Shown: positions 21,665 to 30,057, counted from the first letter of the stretch. The stretch is DNA of 43,658 nucleotides from Actinomycetes bacterium (GCA_031272275.1 JAISUC010000015.1:1-43658); one strand, 5' to 3'. Notes: a model not told the origin generated them from the sequence alone. Numbers and translations are program-made.

Positions 21665-24400
21665 ATGGGATTAAAATGGTCGCAAAAACGGACCGGTGAG
21701 CAGACGCGGAGCGTGGGGATCTGCCGGCGGGTTGTCATGGGCGCGGTGTTGCTGATGGCGGTTGTCGGCGCTGCGTTGGGCGTATTCTTGCCCCTGCAGA
21801 GCCAGCCGGCGCAAGCAGCGGGCGACCCGAACTGGACGCCGGGTCCGCGTGAGTTCTATGCAACGACCGGGGGGGCCACCAATTCGTCGACCGACATCGG
21901 GTATGCCATGAAGAACGCGTGGAAGTATGACACGATTTATTTGGGCGCGGATATCACCTTGTCCGCAGAGCCCGATGCGCCTATGGCACCGGATCAGACC
22001 TTGGTGATATGCGGCCGCGACCCGAAAACGGGGGTGCGGCACAAGATTTCGTCTTATAACTGGGATTATAAAATCACGTCGACGACCAGTTCGAACGACA
22101 CATCGCGGACCATTGAATTCCGTGACATCGACTTGCTGGAAACGAACGAGGTCTACTGTATCGTCTATACCGATCCGGCGCACAAAAATGTGACGGAGCG
22201 CTTTATCGACGTGGATTTTGATTCGCAACAGGCGTGGTACAACTACAGCGGGAAGGTCATTATCGGGGGCACCTGCAACTTTATCGTACGCAAAGAGGCC
22301 AACGAAACCAACTATGTGCGCATCCTGCCGTATAGCAATGTGACCATTACCGACACACAGAGTTATTCATCCTTTTATATGGGCGTCTATTATCCCGGGG
22401 TCGAGCGGGGCTTGTATGTCGATCATGATGCGGTTGTGAACTGGTCACATGCGAACGGCACGGCAAGTACAGAGATCTTCAACACGTTTGTCAACACCGG
22501 TTCGGTCTTTCCCATAGTCGTCGGTCCACGGGCACAGTTGCACTTCACGGTTGACTATGGTCTGTGCGGCACCGCTTTTCCCTCTGCTGCCGAAATGCCG
22601 ATTACGGTGGAGGAGGACGCGACGTTCACGGTCACGCAGGCGAAAGCCGGGCACTGGAGCAGCGGAGGAATGATAAACCTGAATGGGGATTTCACGGTGA
22701 AGCGGGGCGCACGCGTTTGGTTCGAGATGCCCTGGGCAGGTCCGGTGTTCACCGTGCGGACTGCCGCCAACTCAAAATACCGGGTGTTGTTGGACAACCC
22801 GCGCAGCTTCGGATACCGCGCCGGTTATGCGACCACGGGTACGGTGCGCGATTTTGCGCTGTTTTACAATGTCGTGCTGCCGACAAAGGCGAATCAGGTT
22901 ACTTTTTTGGATTCGGTTGCGCACGACATTTGGTATTACACCGGATCCGCCAACCCCTACGCGGGATGGCCGTATGCGAACCCTGACAAGCACTTCACCG
23001 GGGACGGAACGACTACGACGCTGCAGCTGTCCAAAGCGGCCGGCGTCGACCTGAAGTCGTACGGAAACCTGCTGCAATCGGGACAGACGGGACTGACCTT
23101 GACCAGCAACGACAGCCAGCTGACCGGGGCTTCCCCGAATACCTATGGTCAGAAACACATTATGAGCTGGGGCAATCTGGAGGCGACCTTGTCGACGCCG
23201 GTGACCACGATGGACACCACACTGACCGGGACGGCGACCCCGGGGGCAACGGTGACGGTCAGTTATTTTGACGATGGGACTCAAAAAGTGTTGACTGCAG
23301 CGGCTGATAATGCCGGCAACTGGGAAATGGCGCTGGCGGATTCCATTCCTGCGCGCACTGAAATCGATTTGGCTGCCGAGTTGGATTGGCGCTGGATCAA
23401 TCGGGAGCACTATGCGATGGTGCAGGGATTCGAGACCGCTCAGATTATTTACGACGACATAAGTTGCGCCAGCTGTCACACCGGATCGCTGATTGATGAA
23501 CACGCGTCGGTGGGCGACCGCGATGCGGTGTGTTCGGTCTGTCACCACGAGAAATACACGCCTGCCGACATCACGCGCCAGGTCACCGATTGGCATACAC
23601 AGCGCGTGCAGCGTCTGACCTGCGGGTTGGATCGGGGGGTTTGTCACGCGACCACGGCGCCGGCGGCACTGATTTGGCACGGGTTTCAGCCGGCCGCGGT
23701 GTCGGCGGCACATGCGCTGCGGGACAGCCGGACGCCGGCGGTCAGCGCGTGTTCGGGCACGGCGGCATCCCCCTGCCATCGCCTGAATTCCCATACCAGT
23801 CTGTTTTGGTTCGGAGAAATGGACCTGGCCTCCGTGCACGACGATTATCAGACCGCCATTGGGCAGCAGCTGACGCGTAGCGGCAGTACGCCGTCGTCGG
23901 CTTTTGCGAAACAGCCTGCCGGTTGCGGAACCTGTCACATGCAGACGACCGATCCGGCAAATCCGTGCCGGCTCAGGCCGGCTGTTGCGAATGCCGTGGA
24001 CAGCGCGGGGGCGCTGACCTGCGCGGATTGCCACCTGGCCACAAACGGGCAGGTGTATGCGGGGACGGACCCCTGTTACCGGGGTGGTCTGCCCGATGGC
24101 AACGGGCAGACGACGCCGCTGAAGGCGCTGCGGGCACACACAGTCGCGCAGGTTGGCGAGGAGGTACCGCCGGCGCAGGTACTGGCGGCCGACGGGCAGC
24201 CGCCATCACCGATGCACGACATTTTGGACCAACTGGAGCCCGAAACGCGCAGCGCCCTCACGCCGCAGCCATCCCAGACTGCGACCGAAACCCTGCAGCC
24301 CCAAGTGTTGCGTTCGCAGCCGACCACGCTGACGCTGCAACGCCGCCTGTTCACACAGAGCCCCGATTTCACCGGCGCTCTCGCACGGTTGCCCCGTTAG
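21665..24400 (+). CDS. Secreted beta-region / Ig-like / multi-CXXCH fusion protein A
   Basis: The protein has 911 residues. A signal peptide (cleavage near PAQA-AGDPN) is followed by about 450 residues of beta-rich, Asn/Thr-rich sequence resembling a beta-helix surface protein, then an Ig-like domain (about 505-575; TLTGTATPGATVTV). The C-terminal domain has four CXXCH sites (601, 623, 754, 786) typical of covalent haem c, plus two wider Cys-His sites, CX6CH (653-661) and CX7CH (696-705). Extra histidines (HTGSLIDEH, DWHT, NSHTSLFW) could be axial ligands. There is no membrane anchor or LPXTG at the C-terminus. ATG 21665 is chosen because the paralogue downstream aligns there; a TTG at 21602 is in frame. 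A role in extracellular electron transfer or metal binding is inference. A CATACT at 21605-21610 may be its -10. Confidence 0.88.
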   Translation: MGLKWSQKRTGEQTRSVGICRRVVMGAVLLMAVVGAALGVFLPLQSQPAQAAGDPNWTPGPREFYATTGGATNSSTDIGYAMKNAWKYDTIYLGADITLSAEPDAPMAPDQTLVICGRDPKTGVRHKISSYNWDYKITSTTSSNDTSRTIEFRDIDLLETNEVYCIVYTDPAHKNVTERFIDVDFDSQQAWYNYSGKVIIGGTCNFIVRKEANETNYVRILPYSNVTITDTQSYSSFYMGVYYPGVERGLYVDHDAVVNWSHANGTASTEIFNTFVNTGSVFPIVVGPRAQLHFTVDYGLCGTAFPSAAEMPITVEEDATFTVTQAKAGHWSSGGMINLNGDFTVKRGARVWFEMPWAGPVFTVRTAANSKYRVLLDNPRSFGYRAGYATTGTVRDFALFYNVVLPTKANQVTFLDSVAHDIWYYTGSANPYAGWPYANPDKHFTGDGTTTTLQLSKAAGVDLKSYGNLLQSGQTGLTLTSNDSQLTGASPNTYGQKHIMSWGNLEATLSTPVTTMDTTLTGTATPGATVTVSYFDDGTQKVLTAAADNAGNWEMALADSIPARTEIDLAAELDWRWINREHYAMVQGFETAQIIYDDISCASCHTGSLIDEHASVGDRDAVCSVCHHEKYTPADITRQVTDWHTQRVQRLTCGLDRGVCHATTAPAALIWHGFQPAAVSAAHALRDSRTPAVSACSGTAASPCHRLNSHTSLFWFGEMDLASVHDDYQTAIGQQLTRSGSTPSSAFAKQPAGCGTCHMQTTDPANPCRLRPAVANAVDSAGALTCADCHLATNGQVYAGTDPCYRGGLPDGNGQTTPLKALRAHTVAQVGEEVPPAQVLAADGQPPSPMHDILDQLEPETRSALTPQPSQTATETLQPQVLRSQPTTLTLQRRLFTQSPDFTGALARLPR

Positions 24401-24569
24401 CCGGTGACGGTGCGGGCGGGGGTCCGTCAACTGCGCGCAACACAGCTTGGCTTGTCTCCGCCGATGATGCGCGTGGGGGTGGATTGCCAAACCCGCACTA
24501 ACGAGCCGTCACAATCGCACAACATTCGCTCCACCGTTTCTTCATAAACTGTAAAGTAACCGCCATTTG

Positions 24570-24578
24570 TGCTATACT
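24570..24578 (+). promoter_or_regulatory. Extended -10 promoter of fusion protein B, near-leaderless
   Basis: TGC TATACT is a near-ideal extended -10. The ATG follows at 24587, eight bases after the hexamer, so the transcript would start within about two bases of the start codon. No ribosome-binding site lies in between. The upstream 24401-24560 holds no other recognisable feature. Confidence 0.6.
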
Positions 24579-24586
24579 AGTCGCAT

Positions 24587-27295
24587 ATGAGAGCGATTTT
24601 GGCACAGAAACGAACTCGAACGATCACAGCGATACGACAGACCCGGGCGGCAATCTTGCTGCTGGTGACGGTCGTTGCCGCAGTACTGGGCGTTTTTCTG
24701 CCCTTGCAGGCACAGCAGGCACTGGCGGCGGGCGGCGACCCGAACTGGACGCCGGGACCGCGCGAGTTTTACGCAACGACCGGCGGCGACAGCAACGCGT
24801 CGACCGACCTGGGCTACGCGATGAAGAACGCATCGCGCTATGACACCATCTATCTGGGTGCAGACATTCAAATTACCTCGCAGCCCGACGCGCCGATGGC
24901 GCCGGATCAGACCCTGGTGATTTGCGGACGCGACCCCAAAACGGGGGTGCGGCACACGCTTTCGTCCAATGGCAACAACTACTGCATCCGATCAACGACC
25001 GGTTCGGACGATACTTCCAGAACCATCGAGTTCACCGACGTGAACATGCGGGTCGACAGCGTCTATTGCTTTGTCTATACCTGGGCTGCCTATAGCAATG
25101 TGACCCTGCGCTATATCGATGTCGACTATGCCGGCCAGCAGGGTTGGTTCAATCCCAACGGTCGGGTCATTTTGGGTGGGAATACTAAATTTGAAATCAC
25201 GACGGAATCCAACGAAACCAACTATATCCGTGTCTTGCCGCACAGCAACGTGACCCTGATCGACAAATCGGTATATGCTTCGTTCTTTTGCCAGAACCAC
25301 ATCGATGGCGTCGCCCGAGGACTGTACGTCGACCACGACGCGGTGTTGAATTGGACGCACACCGATGGCGGTGCCAGCGAAATCTTTGCCAATTACGGAT
25401 TCGGGGACGAGCGTAACTCTGCACCGGGAAATGAAGTCCCCATCGTTGTCGGGCCCCGGGCAAAACTGCATTTTACGGTTGCGTATGGCTTAACCAGTAC
25501 CGACCTGCGTGATGACGCGGTGATTCCGATTACCGTCCAGGAAGACGGCGAGCTGACCGTCACGCAGACCAAGGGCGGTCACTGGACCAGTGGCGGCCTG
25601 GTCGAGCTGCACGGTGACTTCACCGTGCAGCGGGGCGCGCGCGTCTGGTTCGAGATGCCGTGGGCGGGGAGCCTCTTTTACGTGGGGTCTGCCGATAACG
25701 CAAAATACCGGGTGCTGTTAGACGACCCGCGCAGCTTTGGTTATCGCGCCGGTTACGCGACCACGGGCACGGTGCGCGATTTCGCACTGTTTTATAACTA
25801 CGAAAAACCCGCGCAGGCAAAGGCGGTGACCTTTCTGGATTCGGTAGCCCACGACATCTGGTATTACACCGGTTCTGCCCGTCCGTACACCGGCTGGCCG
25901 TATGCGAACCCCGACATGCATTTCACCGGGGATGGAACGACAACCACGCTGCAGCTGACCAAGGCGGCCGGTACCGACCTGAAGTCATCCGGCAATCTGT
26001 TGGTGTCCGGACAGACGGGACTGACCTTGACCAGCAACGACAGTGCGCTGACCGGAGCTGCCCCGAACACCTATGGTCAGAAACACATCATGAGCTGGGG
26101 TAACCTGGAGGCGAAACTGACGACGCCGGTGACCACGGCGGATACCACCCTGACCGGGACCGCCACCCCGGGGGCAACGGTGACGCTTGTGTTCTATGAC
26201 GACGGGGCGACCGAACGGTGGTCTGCACAGGCCGATGCCGCCGGTAACTGGGCCATCGGTCTGCCGGATCCCATTGCGTCGCGCACCGAAATCGATCTGG
26301 CGGTCGAATTGGATTGGCGCTGGATCAACCGCGAGCACTATACGATGGTGCAGGGCTATCCGACCGCACAGATCACCTATGACGACGAGAGCTGCGCCAG
26401 CTGTCACACCGGTTCGCTGATTGACGAACACCTCGGGATCGGCGACCGTGATGCCATGTGCGGCATTTGTCACAACAAGAAATACACGCCGGCAGACGCT
26501 ACGCGTCAGGTGACCGACTGGCATACGCTGCGCGTACAGCGTCTGACCTGTGGCCTGGATGAAAGCGGCTGTCATGCCCGGGACGCGGCGGCAGGACAGG
26601 TCTGGCACGGCTACCGGCCGGCGGCGGTGTCGACGGCACATGCGTTGCGGGGCAGCGGGACGACTGCGGTCAGCGCGTGTTCGGGCACGGCGGCATCCCC
26701 CTGTCACCGCCTGAATTCCCATACCAGCCTGTTTTGGTTCGGAGAAATGGACCTGGCATCCGTGCACGCCGATTACCAGACCGCCATCGAGCAGCAGGTG
26801 ACGCAAAGTGCGTCCACACCGTCTGCGGCTTTCGCCCAACAGCCCGATGGCTGCGGGACCTGTCACATGCAGACGACCGACCCGGCAAATCCGCGTCGGT
26901 TAAAGCCGGCGGTTGCGAGTGCCGTGGATAGCGCGGGGGCGCTGACCTGTGCGGATTGTCATCAGGGCGCAAACGGGCAGGTTTATGCCGGTGCCAATCC
27001 TTGCTATCGGGGGGGCTTGCCGGACGGCAACGGGCAGACGACGCCGCTGAAGGTGCTGCAGACACAAGCTGCCGTGCGCACGCAGGCACAAGCGTCGGAC
27101 GCGCAGACCGACACGCCGCTGGGGCAGATTCTGGATCAACTGGAGCCGGAAACGCGTACCGCCATCACGCCGCAACCGTCGGTGTCCGCGACAGAAACCC
27201 TGCAACCCCAGGTGTTGCAATCACACCCCGGCATCGGTGTCATGGACCGCTGGCTGTTCACCACCACCCCCAACTTCACCGGCAATCCGCTGTAG
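24587..27295 (+). CDS. Secreted beta-region / Ig-like / multi-CXXCH fusion protein B
   Basis: The protein has 902 residues and is a full-length paralogue of the preceding gene in the same order: signal peptide (cleavage near ALA-AGGDPN), beta-rich region, Ig-like domain and CXXCH domain. All Cys-His sites are kept: CASCH at 603, CGICH at 625, CX6CH in CGLDESGCH, CX7CH in CSGTAASPCH, then CGTCH and CADCH. The C-terminal ends of both proteins share LDQLEPETR...ETLQPQVL and a final LFT-x(2)-P-x-FTG motif. The N-terminal half has diverged more than the CXXCH half. An 89-bp stretch (26669-26757 against 23741-23829) differs at only three bases, suggesting recent gene conversion. It has its own promoter. 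Confidence 0.88.
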   Translation: MRAILAQKRTRTITAIRQTRAAILLLVTVVAAVLGVFLPLQAQQALAAGGDPNWTPGPREFYATTGGDSNASTDLGYAMKNASRYDTIYLGADIQITSQPDAPMAPDQTLVICGRDPKTGVRHTLSSNGNNYCIRSTTGSDDTSRTIEFTDVNMRVDSVYCFVYTWAAYSNVTLRYIDVDYAGQQGWFNPNGRVILGGNTKFEITTESNETNYIRVLPHSNVTLIDKSVYASFFCQNHIDGVARGLYVDHDAVLNWTHTDGGASEIFANYGFGDERNSAPGNEVPIVVGPRAKLHFTVAYGLTSTDLRDDAVIPITVQEDGELTVTQTKGGHWTSGGLVELHGDFTVQRGARVWFEMPWAGSLFYVGSADNAKYRVLLDDPRSFGYRAGYATTGTVRDFALFYNYEKPAQAKAVTFLDSVAHDIWYYTGSARPYTGWPYANPDMHFTGDGTTTTLQLTKAAGTDLKSSGNLLVSGQTGLTLTSNDSALTGAAPNTYGQKHIMSWGNLEAKLTTPVTTADTTLTGTATPGATVTLVFYDDGATERWSAQADAAGNWAIGLPDPIASRTEIDLAVELDWRWINREHYTMVQGYPTAQITYDDESCASCHTGSLIDEHLGIGDRDAMCGICHNKKYTPADATRQVTDWHTLRVQRLTCGLDESGCHARDAAAGQVWHGYRPAAVSTAHALRGSGTTAVSACSGTAASPCHRLNSHTSLFWFGEMDLASVHADYQTAIEQQVTQSASTPSAAFAQQPDGCGTCHMQTTDPANPRRLKPAVASAVDSAGALTCADCHQGANGQVYAGANPCYRGGLPDGNGQTTPLKVLQTQAAVRTQAQASDAQTDTPLGQILDQLEPETRTAITPQPSVSATETLQPQVLQSHPGIGVMDRWLFTTTPNFTGNPL

Positions 27296-27305
27296 CTTAG
27301 CTCCG

Positions 27306-27339
27306 ACACGAATCCTATTCCCGTGTGGTAAATTCGTGT
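27306..27339 (+). promoter_or_regulatory. Promoter with overlapping inverted repeat before the NeuD-like gene
   Basis: TGG TAAATT (27326-27334) forms an extended -10. A perfect 8-bp inverted repeat, ACACGAAT at 27306-27313 and ATTCGTGT at 27332-27339, has one arm at the expected -35 position and the other over the -10. That is a typical repressor-operator arrangement, though it could also simply be a hairpin after the preceding gene. Confidence 0.45.
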
Positions 27340-27389
27340 TCCGGTAAGGTATGGCGCTAGTATGTGGGCGAAAGGGGGCGTGGACACGA

Positions 27390-28058
27390 ATGAACAGCAC
27401 AGCAAACACAGGCAACGCGGCCAACGGCAATCCCCTGATTATCATCGGTGCAGGTGGGCACGGGCGCGTGGTCTGTGACGCCGCGCGTGCTGCAGGTTTT
27501 AACCCGCTGTTCTTTCTGGATCGCAAACCGGACGCACCCCTGGTTGCGGGCATTCCCGTATACCGGGACTTGGACCAAGCTCGCAGTGCTTGGGACAACA
27601 CCGATCCCTTTCCCGCAACGTTTGATTATATCGTCGCCATCGGTGACAACGCACAACGCGCCGACGAATTTGCGCAGCTGTGCGTCGCCGGACACCGCTC
27701 CGTCAGCGTCATCCACCCCACGGCGACGCTCAGTCCGGATGCCAAAATCGGTGCCGGCACCTATATCGGTGCGGGTGTCATCGTGAATACCGGTGCGCGC
27801 ATCGGTGATAACGCCATCATCAACACCGCTGCCGTGGTCGAACACGACTGCCGCGTCGGCGACCACGCGTTCGTCGCACCGGCAGCCGTCATGTGCGGCA
27901 CGACCGCCATCGGCGACTATACGCTGTTGGGGGCACATGCGACCATCATTCCGAACCTGGGCGTCGGGGCGCATGCTCTGATCGCGTCGGGGGCGGTGGT
28001 AACGACATCGTACGGTGACGGCGTGCGGCTGTTCGGCGTACCCGCCCGCGAAAAGTAA
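27390..28058 (+). CDS. NeuD/PglD-like sugar O/N-acyltransferase
   Basis: A 222-residue protein with an N-terminal nucleotide-sugar-binding fold (LIIIGAGGHGRVV) and a C-terminal left-handed beta-helix of hexapeptide repeats (IGAGTYIGAGVIVNTGARIGDN). The family's active-site His is in VVEHDCRVGDH. Members transfer acetyl from acetyl-CoA to amino sugars such as UDP-4-amino sugars (PglD) or to sialic acids. The start at 27390 is preferred over the in-frame ATG at 27351 because GAAAGGGGG lies at suitable spacing and homology begins soon after. The gene downstream is a DegT-type aminotransferase, the usual partner that makes the amino sugar. The 4,6-dehydratase and glycosyltransferases are not in the window. 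Confidence 0.88.
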   Translation: MNSTANTGNAANGNPLIIIGAGGHGRVVCDAARAAGFNPLFFLDRKPDAPLVAGIPVYRDLDQARSAWDNTDPFPATFDYIVAIGDNAQRADEFAQLCVAGHRSVSVIHPTATLSPDAKIGAGTYIGAGVIVNTGARIGDNAIINTAAVVEHDCRVGDHAFVAPAAVMCGTTAIGDYTLLGAHATIIPNLGVGAHALIASGAVVTTSYGDGVRLFGVPAREK

Positions 28059-28144
28059 CCCGACCGATCGGCGACACCGACCCAACGACAACCGACTACA
28101 GCCCACCAACCACCGACCCCCCCACAGAAAGGCGACCGACACCC
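28059..28144 (+). promoter_or_regulatory. C/A-rich, T-poor spacer between acyltransferase and aminotransferase genes
   Basis: The 86 bases contain only two T and are dominated by C and A, with repeated ACCGAC units and a run of seven C. No stable hairpin was seen. In RNA this would be unstructured and C-rich, the composition of Rho utilisation sites. It ends with GAAAGG 12 bases before the ATG, which is long for a ribosome site. Confidence 0.35.
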
Positions 28145-29389
28145 ATGGCACACTGGCCCCACATCCCTGACGACGGCATCGCAGCGGTCGAACGCGTCCT
28201 GCGCAGCGGCAAAATCAGCTATTGGACCGGGACCCAGGCGCGCGACTTCGAAAAGGAATTCGCCGCCTATACCGGTGCCGCCCACGCGGTCGCCGTCGCC
28301 AACGGCACACTGACGTTGGAAATCGCCCTGCGCAGTTTAGGGATAGGCCCGGGTGACGAGGTCATCGTGCCCTCGCGAACCTTCATTGCGACGGCAGGCT
28401 CGGTGGTGGCGCTGGGTGCCGTGCCTGTCATTTGCGACATCGACCCGGACACGAACTGCCTGACGGCGCTGACCGTCGCGCGTGTCACCACCCCGCGTAC
28501 CCGCGCGGTCATCGTGGTCCATCTGGGGGGCTACCCCGCGCCCATGCCCGAACTGCTGGATTTCACGCGCCAGCTGGACATCGCCGTCATCGAGGACTGC
28601 GCCCAGGCCCACGGCGCCTTGTCCGCCGGCCGTGCCGTCGGAACTTGGGGAGATGCCGGTTGCTACAGCTTCAGCCAGGAAAAAATACTCCCCCTGGGCG
28701 AAGGCGGCATGATCACCTACGGACGCGCGGATGAAACCGACGCCACCACCCGCGATCGCGCCCGCGCGCACTTCGAGGCCGCCTGGTCCTACCGCGACCA
28801 CGGCCGCAGCTGGCAAAAAGCCCACGACGCGTCGGTGGCGGCCGCCAGCCCGACCTTCCGCTATCTGAACGACTCCTTCGGCACCAATGCGCGCATGGGC
28901 GAAATGGAAGGCGCGCTGGGCCGTGTCCTGTTGCGCCATCTGCCGGCTTGGCATGCGGCACGTGCCGCAAACGCGCAGGTACTGGTGGATGCTTTGGCGG
29001 GGGAGCAGGATCTCTGCCGCCTGTTGGTGCTGCCGCAACACGAGCGTGAGCGTGGCAGCGAACACGCCTACTATCGACTGTACGGCTTGCTGAATATCGC
29101 GCGTCTGCGCGACGACTGGTCACGCGACCGCATCGTGAACGAACTGAACGCGCGCGTGTCCGAACGACATCCTCAGGCGACGCCGGCGGCACAGTACGGG
29201 TCGGCGGCGTTCATCGGGCGCGAGGCGGCGTGGGTTGCAAACGGACTGGCCGCAAATCAGGACCTGCCGGGTGCACAGGTGGCGGACGGCGGCTCGATCG
29301 CGTTTTATATCGACCCCGCGCACAGCACCGATGATATGCAGGCAATCGCCGACACCCTGGTCGAAATCCTCCACGCAGCCCGCGTCTGA
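28145..29389 (+). CDS. DegT/DnrJ/EryC1/StrS-family PLP aminotransferase
   Basis: A 414-residue sugar aminotransferase. The PLP lysine is K180 in SFSQEKILPLGEGGM. EDCAQAHGA carries the PLP-contacting Asp, and VANGTLTLEIALRSLGIGPGDEVIVPSRTF is a family hallmark. These enzymes transaminate keto-sugars on nucleotide carriers, giving 4-amino or 3-amino sugars for glycans and surface polymers. Together with the acyltransferase it would make an N-acylated amino sugar, if the dehydratase is encoded elsewhere. The C-terminal third has PHE-x-R and an unusual acidic WSRDRIVNEL segment but no extra domain. Repeat-rich noncoding DNA follows. Confidence 0.9.
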   Translation: MAHWPHIPDDGIAAVERVLRSGKISYWTGTQARDFEKEFAAYTGAAHAVAVANGTLTLEIALRSLGIGPGDEVIVPSRTFIATAGSVVALGAVPVICDIDPDTNCLTALTVARVTTPRTRAVIVVHLGGYPAPMPELLDFTRQLDIAVIEDCAQAHGALSAGRAVGTWGDAGCYSFSQEKILPLGEGGMITYGRADETDATTRDRARAHFEAAWSYRDHGRSWQKAHDASVAAASPTFRYLNDSFGTNARMGEMEGALGRVLLRHLPAWHAARAANAQVLVDALAGEQDLCRLLVLPQHERERGSEHAYYRLYGLLNIARLRDDWSRDRIVNELNARVSERHPQATPAAQYGSAAFIGREAAWVANGLAANQDLPGAQVADGGSIAFYIDPAHSTDDMQAIADTLVEILHAARV

Positions 29390-29426
29390 CGGACCGGATG
29401 CGCAACGCGCATCCTCAACGTTTCTA

Positions 29427-29481
29427 CCGGCGACGACAGTCGCCGGAAAGCAGATCCCGTGCGTAGCACGGGGGCAATGAC
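29427..29481 (-). repeat. Two-hairpin intergenic element Q, copy 2
   Basis: Plus-strand arms are 29427-29434 with 29439-29446 (CCGGCGAC/GTCGCCGG) and 29456-29462 with 29466-29472 (CCCGTGC/GCACGGG), joined by a nine-base linker that reads ATCTGCTTT on the minus strand. GGCAATGAC flanks it. It lies 37 bases after the aminotransferase stop codon. Confidence 0.7.
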
Positions 29482-29586
29482 ACCGCGCGGTATCGTGTAC
29501 TCGACGGCGCCGTTGAAGGCGCGATGCGCCTCCAACGCAAACCCGCGCCGTCTCGGATTGTCATGTGGCGACTATCGTCGCCACGC

Positions 29587-29718
29587 GGGGGCACGGAGTG
29601 CCCCCCTACAGGGCATTCCGCAATTGCGGGCGATATGTCCAAACCGACGATATGACCAATAGTCAATCAGTAAATTCGCAATCGGAAAAATCCCCGTAGC
29701 GCGGCACTCCGTGCCGCC
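29587..29718. repeat. Inverted pair of the CACGGAGTG element (S1, S2)
   Basis: S1 (29587-29625, plus) has GGGGGCAC-GGA-GTGCCCCC followed by CTACAGGGCAT and GCAATT. S2 (29696-29718, minus) is the related GTAGCGCGGCACTCCGTGCC. The pair is separated by about 70 unremarkable bases. The same inverted arrangement recurs after ppx. Confidence 0.6.
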
Positions 29719-29722
29719 CCCT

Positions 29723-29842
29723 GAGCGAAACGAGCATTTTCGTTTCGCGAGAAAGTCTGACTGTGAGCGAAACGAGCATTTCTGTTGCCCGAAAAAGTCT
29801 GGCTGTGAGCGCAACGTGTTCTTTCGTTGCGCGAACACATAA
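29723..29842 (+). repeat. 42-bp tandem repeat, about 2.8 copies
   Basis: Units start at 29723, 29765 and 29807 with GAGCG(A/C)AACG. Each can form an 8-bp hairpin: GCGAAACG with CGTTTCGC in unit 1, and GCGCAACG with CGTTGCGC in unit 3, where both sides changed together. Unit 2 is imperfect. The period equals 14 codons, so an open frame runs through on the minus strand, but it has no start signals or protein character. Confidence 0.75.
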
Positions 29843-29912
29843 GGTTGAGGATGCGCGTAAACGCGCATCCGAATCATTGATCCGGGGGCGGGTGTCCACC
29901 AGCCCCGCATGT

Positions 29913-30006
29913 ATTGCCGCGGGCTGCGCAACCCGCCGCTCTCGCAATGACAGTTTGAAATTTCACGTCGTCATTGCGAGCCCGCCGCAGGCGGGCGCGG
30001 CAATCC
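29913..30006. repeat. Inverted pair of constant-end hairpins (R1, L1)
   Basis: R1 (29913-29951) ends in CTCGCAATGAC; L1 (29970-30006) begins GTCATTGCGAG and ends GGCAATCC. The inner stems differ: GCGGGcTGCGCAaCCCGC in R1 and GCCCGCC-GCA-GGCGGGC in L1. A 39-bp stretch (29964-30002) is identical to 33087-33125 on the other side of polA. Confidence 0.75.
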
Positions 30007-30009
30007 ACC

Positions 30010-30031
30010 GGGGCGGGCATATGCCCGCCCC
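30010..30031. repeat. Perfect 22-bp palindrome upstream of polA
   Basis: GGGGCGGGCAT followed by its exact reverse complement. It sits 21 bases upstream of the polA -10 hexamer, where it could be an operator or a hairpin ending transcription that enters from upstream. Confidence 0.6.
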
Positions 30032-30048
30032 GTTCACCGGTCGGGCTG

Positions 30049-30057
30049 TGTTAGGAT
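30049..30057 (+). promoter_or_regulatory. Extended -10 promoter of polA, leaderless geometry
   Basis: TGT TAGGAT is followed by six bases and the ATG at 30064. Transcription would begin at or beside the start codon, and no ribosome-binding site is present. Confidence 0.55.

Noticed and set aside
29663..29947. 94-codon minus-strand frame with a 14-residue repeat (MLVSLTVRLSRET type)
   Set aside because: The repeat comes from the 42-bp noncoding tandem repeat. There is no ribosome site or conserved protein feature, and hairpin covariation explains the sequence better.
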